Below, piece after piece: positions 24,872 through 30,790 of a DNA stretch of 30,790 bases. The position numbers and the translations under genes are program-made. The DNA comes from Fimenecus sp045532175. Lineage in GTDB: Bacteria; Bacillota; Clostridia; Oscillospirales; Acutalibacteraceae. The notes below the pieces were generated by a model that was not told the origin of the DNA, ran no database searches, and was given only the letters and a program-made list of their open reading frames with translations. The DNA lies in contig JAZSFK010000042.1 of NCBI GenBank assembly GCA_045532175.1, positions 1 to 30,790 of the forward strand, written 5' to 3'. Position 1 is the stretch's first letter, and each line of letters begins with the position of its first letter.

Positions 24872-27658
24872 ATGAAAACAAACACAACAAAAAAGGTAAT
24901 AAGCATAATATTAACCATATTTATGCTTATAACGATTGCACCTTTATCTGCCTTTGCAGTTGAGGAGTATCCTGAAATCAAAGCCGGTGACACCTATACC
25001 GTCACAAAAGAAGAGTACGTAAAATTTGTTCCTACCGAAAGCGGTGAATTCATTATCCGTTCCGTTTCTGATGTTGACCCGCGGGTAAGCATTTATAACA
25101 GCGACATGTCACAACTTGATGTGGAAGACGACAGCGGCTACAGAGAAAATAGCCTTGATTTTTATTTCGTATATGAATACACAGCCGGTGAAACCTATTA
25201 CTTTAAATTTTATGACCACAATGGAGAATACAACTACACTGTATATTTATTTGCACCTTGTACTGAACATACAGGTGGCACACAGACCTGCAAGGGCTAT
25301 CAGTGTGAGGTTTGTGGTGAATGGTACGGCGAAGGAACAGATGAACACATAGATGAAGACGAAAATTATTTCTGTGATGTTTGCAATGAAGTTATCTGTA
25401 ATGAAATCAAAGTCGGAACTTATACTGTTACAAAAGAAGAGTATGTAAAATTTGTTCCTACTGAAAGCGGTAAATTTATTATTAGGTCTGTTTCTGATTC
25501 AGACCCGATGGTAACACTTTATGATAGCGATATGTCATCCATTGCCCGGATAGACGACAGCGACTACAGAGAAGAAAATTACCTTGATTTTTATTTTGAA
25601 TATGAATATACAGCCGGCGAAACCTATTACTTTACTTTTTTTGACCACAGAGAAGCTTACAATTACACCGTATTTTTAAAAGCACCTTGTACTGAACACA
25701 CAGGCGGCACACAGACCTGCAAGGGTTATCAGTGTGAAGTTTGTGGTGAATGGTACGGTGAAGCAAGTGAGCATACAGATGAAAACGAAAATGGTTTATG
25801 TGATTTCTGTGATGCCTTTCTCGGTAATGAAATCAAAGTCGGAACTTATACTATCACAAAGGAAGAGTATGTAAAATTCGTTCCTGATGTAAGCGGTAAA
25901 TTTATTATTAGGTCTGTTTCTGATACAGACCCGATGGTAACACTTTATGACTGTAATATGGAAGAACTTGCCCAGGAAGACGACAGCTACTACAGAGAAA
26001 ATGACTACGATTTTTATTCTGTATATGAATATACAGCCGGTGAAACATATTACTTTAAATTTTTCGACCACGAGGGAGGATACAACTACACTGTATATTT
26101 AATTGCACCTTGTACTGAGCACACAGGCGGTACACAGACTTGTAAGGGTTATAAATGTGAAGTTTGTGGCGAATGGTACGGTGAAGCAGGTGACCATGAC
26201 CTTAGCACGGAACAGACCTGTAAGGGTTATTATTGTGATTTCTGCGAAGGATGGTACGGTGAAGCAGGTGACCATGACCTTAGCACAGAACAAACCTGTA
26301 AGGGTTATCAGTGTGAAGTTTGCGAAGAATGGTTTGGTGAAGCTGACGAAAACAAACACGGTTGGTATTTCGGCGAATGTATATATTGCGGTATCGAATA
26401 TCCCGCAGATTTAGAATGTGAACATTATTATAGTCATGAAAATAATTACAACTGCATAACTTGCGGTGCAAAGTGTCCCCACGAATCAATAGATAACGGA
26501 GTTTGTACAGATTGTTTATATCACCTTCCGTTCTTACTTACAACGGGCGAAGCTGTTACATATCACGGCTCTTTCGCAGATGCACTTTACCATGCTGAAG
26601 ACGGCAGTGTAATAAAATTGCTTAATGATTACGGCGACTATAACAATCTCGAAATAAACAAGGCAATAACACTTGACCTTAACGGAATGTATTGGGACCA
26701 GCCATCAAGCGGCAGCTTTACAATTAACGCACCCGTTCATTTTACGGATTCAACAGGAGGCGGTTTTTTATATTACGGTCTTAATATTAACTCTCCTGTT
26801 ACATTCAGTGGTGGTGCTTACAGATATATCCGTATAGACCTTGAAACTGAAGACGCTCTCAGCGATTATCTTGCTGACGGATATGATTATTTTGACTTAG
26901 ATACCGATGAAGTCCTTGATTTATCATCTGAAAAAATTGTCGAATATGTAGCAATCAAGCGTAGCCCGTTCACAGGCATTAAGGGTGACTATTTTTACAA
27001 GAAAGATGTAATGCAGAAAGCATATCAGCTTGTAGAATTTGAAGGCGATTTCTACTATATCGGCGACCGCCATCAAATCGTTAAGGATAAAGAGGTTTAT
27101 CTCAGAGCAGACAGAATTAACGGCTTAACATTTGCAGATGGTACATCAATCACAGAGGGTTATTATTACTTTGGCGAAGATGGTAAGATGATGATGCGTG
27201 AAGGTATTGTCGGAAACCATATTTACAAGGATAATATTATGCTAAAGGCATATCAGCTTGTAGAACTTGACGGCGAATTCTACTATATCGGTGACCGCCA
27301 CGAAATCGTTAAAAATAATACAGTTTATCTCAGAGCAGACAGAATTAACGGCTTGACATTTGCCGACGGTACACCAATTTCTGCAGGTTATTACGATTTT
27401 GACGAAAATGGCAAGATGATTATTCTTGATGGTATTGTAGGTAACAAAGTTTACAAGAACAATGTTCAGTTAAAGGCATATCAGCTTGTTGAGGTTGACG
27501 GCGGATTCTACTATATTGGCGACCGCCACGAAATTGTTAAAAATAATACAGTTTATCTCAGAGCAGACAGAATTAACGGCTTAACTTACGCAGACGGCAC
27601 ACCGATTACTGCCGGCTATTACGAATTCGATGCTGACGGCAAGATGATTGTAGATTAA
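24872..27658 (+). CDS. Large secreted repeat protein with CxxC modules and YG-type C-terminal repeats
   Basis: A 928-residue secreted protein. A Sec signal peptide (cleavage near AFA|V, 29/30) is followed by three units of 142-143 residues starting at about 35, 178 and 320. Each has a PPC-like beta-sandwich (YVKFVPTESGEF to YTAGETYYF) and a Cys/His module (TCKGYQCEVCGEWYGE). Two extra 26-residue Cys modules follow near 441-492. Residues about 560-700 contain FADALYHAEDGSVIKLLND and short strands resembling a beta-helix. Three 76-residue units (AYQLVE at 717, 793 and 869) resemble cell-wall or glucan-binding YG repeats. There is no LPXTG anchor. The ATG at 24872 follows GGAGG. A surface-attached function is inferred and its ligand is unknown. 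Confidence 0.85.
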   Translation: MKTNTTKKVISIILTIFMLITIAPLSAFAVEEYPEIKAGDTYTVTKEEYVKFVPTESGEFIIRSVSDVDPRVSIYNSDMSQLDVEDDSGYRENSLDFYFVYEYTAGETYYFKFYDHNGEYNYTVYLFAPCTEHTGGTQTCKGYQCEVCGEWYGEGTDEHIDEDENYFCDVCNEVICNEIKVGTYTVTKEEYVKFVPTESGKFIIRSVSDSDPMVTLYDSDMSSIARIDDSDYREENYLDFYFEYEYTAGETYYFTFFDHREAYNYTVFLKAPCTEHTGGTQTCKGYQCEVCGEWYGEASEHTDENENGLCDFCDAFLGNEIKVGTYTITKEEYVKFVPDVSGKFIIRSVSDTDPMVTLYDCNMEELAQEDDSYYRENDYDFYSVYEYTAGETYYFKFFDHEGGYNYTVYLIAPCTEHTGGTQTCKGYKCEVCGEWYGEAGDHDLSTEQTCKGYYCDFCEGWYGEAGDHDLSTEQTCKGYQCEVCEEWFGEADENKHGWYFGECIYCGIEYPADLECEHYYSHENNYNCITCGAKCPHESIDNGVCTDCLYHLPFLLTTGEAVTYHGSFADALYHAEDGSVIKLLNDYGDYNNLEINKAITLDLNGMYWDQPSSGSFTINAPVHFTDSTGGGFLYYGLNINSPVTFSGGAYRYIRIDLETEDALSDYLADGYDYFDLDTDEVLDLSSEKIVEYVAIKRSPFTGIKGDYFYKKDVMQKAYQLVEFEGDFYYIGDRHQIVKDKEVYLRADRINGLTFADGTSITEGYYYFGEDGKMMMREGIVGNHIYKDNIMLKAYQLVELDGEFYYIGDRHEIVKNNTVYLRADRINGLTFADGTPISAGYYDFDENGKMIILDGIVGNKVYKNNVQLKAYQLVEVDGGFYYIGDRHEIVKNNTVYLRADRINGLTYADGTPITAGYYEFDADGKMIVD
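24974..26190 (+). repeat. Three tandem 426-429-base coding repeats
   Basis: Units begin at 24974, 25403 and 25829 (each GAAATCAAA), periods 429 and 426 bases. Units two and three are more alike to each other at the DNA level than to unit one, suggesting a recent internal duplication or recombination. Confidence 0.85.
26191..26346 (+). repeat. Two tandem 78-base Cys-module repeats
   Basis: TGACCATGACCTTAGCAC recurs at 26191 and 26269, exactly 78 bases apart and in frame. It encodes 26 residues each with a C-x4-C-x2-C pattern. The near-identity at the DNA level indicates recent expansion of the Cys module alone. Confidence 0.85.
26985..27655 (+). repeat. Three 228-base C-terminal coding repeats
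   Basis: GCATATCAG recurs at 27020, 27248 and 27476 with an exact period of 228 bases (76 residues). Each unit contains FYYIGDRH, VYLRADRINGLT and a closing Y-x-F-D/E-x-D/N-GKM segment. Confidence 0.85.
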
Positions 27659-27663
27659 ATAAT

Positions 27664-27697
27664 AAAAATGAGGGGAATAAATACCCCTCATTTTTTT
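27664..27697. terminator. Bidirectional terminator between convergent genes
   Basis: AAAAATGAGGGG (27664-27675) pairs with CCCCTCATTTTT around an eight-base loop, with T-runs on both strands. It serves the secreted-protein gene and the reverse-strand PHP gene. Confidence 0.9.
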
Positions 27698-27701
27698 ATG
27701 C

Positions 27702-28382
27702 TCATATCTTTTTAATTCTGTATTCACCTTTTGTCAATTCTTCAATCAATGTCTTATTGTCCGTAATTTCTTTGTTAAACCATATTCCGCCTGTGCCCAA
27801 ATCTTCAAGCTCGTGATAATCCGACCCCGATGTAACCAAAAGGTCATATTTTTTTGCCCAAATTTCTGCAATATCGTTGTTTGAATTATGCCTTGGGTTT
27901 CCGTTAAAAATCTCAATACCATCAAGGAATTTAGGATTTGTAACCTTCATACCGAATCTGAAAGGATGAGCCTGATAAACTAAAAAACCGTTTTTATGAG
28001 CCAACTCATAGAATGTTCTGATGTTCATATTAAGCAAATCAGGTGTGTTGTACAAAAATTCTTCTGTAATACCGTAAACAAGGTAATCGTTGTCACCCTC
28101 GCTTGTTCTGAAACGAAGCTCCATGCCTAAAAGTACAGGAATCCTGCCGTTTGCAGTTTTCTTTGCCGCTTTATATCCTCGAAGAAAAAAGTCAACTTTC
28201 TTTTTCCAAGGTAACAATTCTCTGCCATATTTCATATATGTTGATGGGCTTAAATGGTCGGTTACAACAATCCCATCATAACCGGCTTTTATATATTCTT
28301 CAACAGCGATTTCAGCCTTTACATTTGCACAGTTGCTTGTGTTTTTTGTGTGAAAATGCATTTCATACAAGTATTCTTTCAA
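27702..28382 (-). CDS. PHP-domain metal-dependent phosphoesterase
   Basis: A 226-residue protein of the PHP fold, which binds two or three metal ions and hydrolyses phosphate esters, for example nucleotide or sugar phosphates. Metal ligands appear in the order expected: H9 and H11 in EMHFHTKNTS, VTDHLS, the glutamate in GMELRF, YQAHPFR, and SGSDYHE near the end. There is no polymerase or other attached domain. The start is a TTG at 28382, eight bases after GAGG on the reverse strand. The GTG at 28391 overlaps that site. It is divergent from the NuoE operon and convergent with the secreted-protein gene. The substrate is unknown. Confidence 0.87.
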   Translation of the reverse strand: MKEYLYEMHFHTKNTSNCANVKAEIAVEEYIKAGYDGIVVTDHLSPSTYMKYGRELLPWKKKVDFFLRGYKAAKKTANGRIPVLLGMELRFRTSEGDNDYLVYGITEEFLYNTPDLLNMNIRTFYELAHKNGFLVYQAHPFRFGMKVTNPKFLDGIEIFNGNPRHNSNNDIAEIWAKKYDLLVTSGSDYHELEDLGTGGIWFNKEITDNKTLIEELTKGEYRIKKI

Positions 28383-28409
28383 TGTTGTCACCTCAAAACT
28401 ACAATGATG

Positions 28410-28437
28410 TTTATATTTTATACCTAAATATAGTCAA
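28410..28437 (-). promoter_or_regulatory. Predicted promoter of the PHP gene
   Basis: Reading on the reverse strand, TTGACT (28432-28437) and TATAAA (28410-28415) are 16 bases apart, about 30 bases ahead of the start codon. Confidence 0.45.
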
Positions 28438-28477
28438 AGTCTATATATTTTTTGCCTTTTTTATAAGAAAATTCTAT

Positions 28478-28506
28478 TTGAAAAATAGCACTATTTGTAT
28501 TATTAT
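28478..28506 (+). promoter_or_regulatory. Predicted promoter of the NuoE-NuoF operon with a palindrome in its spacer
   Basis: TTGAAA (28478-28483) and TATTAT (28501-28506) are 17 bases apart. The spacer begins with the 14-base palindrome AAATAGCACTATTT (28483-28496), a candidate repressor site. An alternative, overlapping -10 at TATAAT (28507-28512) is possible. Confidence 0.5.
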
Positions 28507-28544
28507 ATATAATAGTTTATTTTACACTTATGCGGAGGTCTATT

Positions 28545-29042
28545 ATGAGTTGTAATTGTCAGAAAACTAATGATTTTTCACTTCTTGAACCTTGTTTGCA
28601 AAAGTATGCAACAGTTCCCGGAAGTCTTATAACAATATTACAGAATGCACAAGAGATTTACGGATATTTGCCCGTAGATGTAATTTTACATATTTCCCAA
28701 AGAACAGGAATAAAAGTAACCAAAATAATGGGTGTTGCAACATTCTATTCACAATTCAGATTACAGCCTGTTGGTAAGTATCTTATTATGCTTTGTCAGG
28801 GTACGGCTTGCCACGTTAACGGCTCATTACAGATTGAAAAGGTAATTAATGAATATTTAGGTATTAAAGACGGCGAAACAACAGAGGACGGTCTTTTTAC
28901 CCTTAAGAACGTTGCTTGTTTAGGTTGTTGCAGTTTGTCCCCGGTAATGATGATAAATGACGATACTTACGGCTCATTAACACCTGAAAAAGCCGTATCA
29001 ATCTTTAAGGAATTACAAGAAAAAGCAGGGGAGGAAGAATAA
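28545..29042 (+). CDS. NuoE-like [2Fe-2S] NADH dehydrogenase/hydrogenase subunit
   Basis: A 165-residue thioredoxin-fold [2Fe-2S] protein (NuoE/HydC/HndA family). The cluster ligands are C84 and C89 (CQGTACHV) and C125 and C129 (CLGCCSLSP), the C-x4-C / C-x3-C pattern of the family. The N-terminal helical part has the expected LITILQNAQEIYGYLP and VATFYSQF motifs. The ATG at 28545 follows GGAGG (28534-28538). It overlaps the NuoF gene by one base (TAATG). In Clostridia such pairs usually belong to the electron-bifurcating [FeFe]-hydrogenase HydABC or to a related NADH-dependent complex, not to a full complex I. Confidence 0.93.
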   Translation: MSCNCQKTNDFSLLEPCLQKYATVPGSLITILQNAQEIYGYLPVDVILHISQRTGIKVTKIMGVATFYSQFRLQPVGKYLIMLCQGTACHVNGSLQIEKVINEYLGIKDGETTEDGLFTLKNVACLGCCSLSPVMMINDDTYGSLTPEKAVSIFKELQEKAGEEE

Positions 29043-30787
29043 TGAAAATTGCAGTTGGTCAGGGCAGTTGCGGTATTGCCGCAGGTGCTCAAAAAGCTTA
29101 TGATATATTGAATTCATCCCTTGATTTAAGTGAAAATCAACTTACAGTTACCGGTTGTATCGGTATGTGTTACCTTGAGCCTATTGTTGATGTTTACGCA
29201 AACGATGGTCTTCACAGATTTGTTAAAGTAACAGGGAGTATCGCAGAAAAACTTGCAGTCGCAATCAATAATAATGATTTGGAGACAGTCAAAGAGTATG
29301 AAATCACCGACGAGGATAAACAGTTTTTGGATAAGCAGACAAGAATTGCGCTTCGCCATTGTGGTGTGATAAACCCTGAAATCATTGAAGATTACACCAA
29401 CGATGACGGCTACAAAGCACTCAATAAAGTTCTTACAACAATGTCACCTGAAGATGTAATTGAAGAAATTAAAGTTTCAGGTCTCGCAGGTCGTGGCGGT
29501 GCAGGTTTCCCAACTTGGTTCAAGTGGAATGCAGCTCGTCAGTCAGTTGGTGAAAAAAAATATTTAATCTGTAATGCCGACGAGGGTGACCCGGGTGCGT
29601 TTATGGACAGAGCCGTTATTGAAGGCGACCCGCATAACCTTATTGAAGGTATGCTTATCGGGGCTTTCGCTATCGGAGCAAGCGAAGCAATCGTTTATGT
29701 TCGTGCTGAATACCCGCTTGCAATTAAAAGACTTCAAAATGCTATCGACCAAGCCAAAGCAAAAGGCTTTATCGGTCAGAATATTATGGGTACAGAGTTC
29801 TCTTGCGATTTCAGAATCAAAGCGGGTGCAGGTGCATTCGTTTGTGGCGAAGAAACTGCACTGATTGAGTCCCTTGAGGGTTCACGTGGTATGCCAAGAC
29901 TTAAGCCACCGTTCCCCGCACAGTCCGGTTATTGGCACAAACCATCAAATATCAACAATGTTGAAACATTTGCAAATGTAAGCTGGATTATTCTCAATGG
30001 TGGTAATGCATTCTCATCAATGGGTACGGAAAACAGTAAGGGTACAAAGGTTTTTGCTCTTACGGGTAAAATCAAACGTGGCGGACTTGTTGAAATTCCA
30101 ATGGGTAAAACTCTACGCGATGTTATTTTTGACATTGGTGGAGGAATTAAAAACGATAAGAATTTCAAAGCTGTGCAGATGGGCGGTCCGTCAGGCGGTT
30201 GTATCCCTGCAGAATTGCTTGATACCGTAATTGACTATAAAGCACTTTCTGCTACCGGTGCTATTATGGGTTCGGGCGGTATGGTTGTTATGGACGATAG
30301 CACTTGTATGGTCGAAATGGCTCGTTTCTTCCTTGATTTCACCGCAAAGGAATCCTGTGGCAAATGTGTTCATTGTCGTCTTGGTACAAAGAGAATGCTT
30401 GAAATTCTTACTCGTATTACAGAGGGTAACGGTAGGGAAGAAGACATTGAACTTTTGGAAGAACTTTGCCTTGCAATCAAAGACGGTGCACTTTGTGGCC
30501 TTGGACAGACTGCACCAAATCCTGTACTTACAACACTTAAATATTTTAAAAATGAATACGTTGAGCATATTGTGGATAAAAAGTGTACTGCACACGAATG
30601 TACAAATCTTCTTCGTTACGAAATCAACGCAGAAGCTTGTAAAGGTTGTACATTATGTGCTAAAAAATGTCCTGTTGGTGCTATCAGCGGAACAGTCAAA
30701 AATGCTCACGTTATAGATATGGATAAATGTATCAAATGTGGTAACTGTGTATCAGTTTGCCGCTTTAATGCTGTGGAGGTGAAATAA
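29042..30787 (+). CDS. NuoF-like NADH-binding flavoprotein with extra Fe-S domains
   Basis: A 581-residue FMN/NADH subunit (HydB/NuoF type). The short N-terminal thioredoxin-like domain has C10, C39 and C43 (TGCIGMCYLEP). The NADH/FMN core carries GLAGRGGAGFPTWFKW (147-162) and CNADEGDPGAFMDR. The N3-type [4Fe-4S] ligands are C439, C442 and C445 (SCGKCVHCRLGTKRM) plus the cysteine in ALCGLGQ. The C-terminus is a two-cluster ferredoxin (CKGCTLCAKKCP from 533, CIKCGNCVSVC after it). This added ferredoxin is typical of bifurcating hydrogenases and formate dehydrogenases and absent from NuoF of complex I. It is predicted to oxidise or reduce NADH in the cytoplasm and pass electrons to the next gene product. 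Confidence 0.94.
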   Translation: MKIAVGQGSCGIAAGAQKAYDILNSSLDLSENQLTVTGCIGMCYLEPIVDVYANDGLHRFVKVTGSIAEKLAVAINNNDLETVKEYEITDEDKQFLDKQTRIALRHCGVINPEIIEDYTNDDGYKALNKVLTTMSPEDVIEEIKVSGLAGRGGAGFPTWFKWNAARQSVGEKKYLICNADEGDPGAFMDRAVIEGDPHNLIEGMLIGAFAIGASEAIVYVRAEYPLAIKRLQNAIDQAKAKGFIGQNIMGTEFSCDFRIKAGAGAFVCGEETALIESLEGSRGMPRLKPPFPAQSGYWHKPSNINNVETFANVSWIILNGGNAFSSMGTENSKGTKVFALTGKIKRGGLVEIPMGKTLRDVIFDIGGGIKNDKNFKAVQMGGPSGGCIPAELLDTVIDYKALSATGAIMGSGGMVVMDDSTCMVEMARFFLDFTAKESCGKCVHCRLGTKRMLEILTRITEGNGREEDIELLEELCLAIKDGALCGLGQTAPNPVLTTLKYFKNEYVEHIVDKKCTAHECTNLLRYEINAEACKGCTLCAKKCPVGAISGTVKNAHVIDMDKCIKCGNCVSVCRFNAVEVK

Positions 30788-30790
30788 TTG
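30788..30790 (+). CDS. Start codon of a further gene, cut by the window edge
   Basis: GGAGGTG (30775-30781) lies six bases before a TTG at the last three bases, right after the NuoF stop. By family context the gene is likely the hydrogenase catalytic subunit HydA/HndD, but none of its sequence is in the window. Confidence 0.4.

Noticed and set aside
26191..26346. Tandem repeats in the secreted protein as a CRISPR-like array
   Set aside because: They are in frame, part of an uninterrupted coding sequence, and encode Cys modules.
24425..27658. Diversity-generating retroelement (Avd-like protein next to a surface protein)
   Set aside because: The four-helix-bundle protein belongs to the wider family that includes Avd, but no reverse transcriptase, template repeat or C-type-lectin variable region is visible in the window.
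30231..30716. Second forward frame inside the NuoF gene
   Set aside because: The NuoF frame carries all FMN, NADH and Fe-S motifs. The alternative frame has none and no ribosome binding site.

Overview
The window looks like the chromosome of a low-GC, Gram-positive anaerobe of the class Clostridia, probably a gut Oscillospirales/Ruminococcaceae-type lineage. The signs are AT-rich third positions, strong GGAGG ribosome binding sites, several TTG starts, SepF/DivIVA/YlbF-type genes, a split transketolase, a NuoE/NuoF pair of the type found with [FeFe]-hydrogenases, and a clostridial-style repeat-rich secreted protein. The lineage is an inference from gene content and style; no species is identified.

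Layout. Positions 1-529 are the 3' end of a 23S rRNA with no 5S rRNA directly after it. They are followed by a terminator and an amino-sugar pair, nagA and a ROK-type kinase (708-3216). Next comes a LytTR response regulator with a GHKL sensor kinase (3401-5399), which has its own promoter and an upstream inverted repeat. A reverse-strand SCP2-like lipid-binding protein (5503-5826) and an alpha/beta hydrolase (6122-7063) lead into a long forward run of housekeeping genes: miaB, a YlbF-family gene, mutS, a small orphan gene, mutL and miaA. These join tRNA A37 modification (MiaA makes i6A, MiaB methylthiolates it) with mismatch repair (MutS and MutL). The run continues into a division/envelope block (HlyD-like membrane protein, yggS/ylmE, sepF, divIVA, lspA, an RluD-type pseudouridine synthase, a HAD phosphatase) and a two-gene transketolase ending in a strong terminator at 22755-22780.

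The second part is more accessory. A TetR regulator has two near-identical palindromic operators on its own promoter and is followed by an AIM24-family gene. A stand-alone four-helix-bundle gene of the 23S rRNA intervening-sequence family is bracketed by inverted AT-rich repeats. A 928-residue secreted protein follows, built from three kinds of tandem repeat. After a bidirectional terminator come a reverse-strand PHP phosphoesterase and a forward NuoE-NuoF operon that runs off the window. The next start codon is visible at the last three bases and is expected, but not shown, to begin a hydrogenase catalytic subunit.

The most unusual structures are two small cassettes that begin directly after the stop codon of an operon gene: the REP-bracketed orphan between mutS and mutL, and the repeat-bracketed four-helix-bundle gene after the AIM24 gene. 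The doubly palindromic TetR promoter, the Cys-rich tail on the YlbF protein and the orphan LytTR/GHKL pair are also notable. I saw no CRISPR array, tRNA gene, transposase, recombinase or reverse transcriptase. I did not find a complete new multi-gene system that the sequence alone can support.
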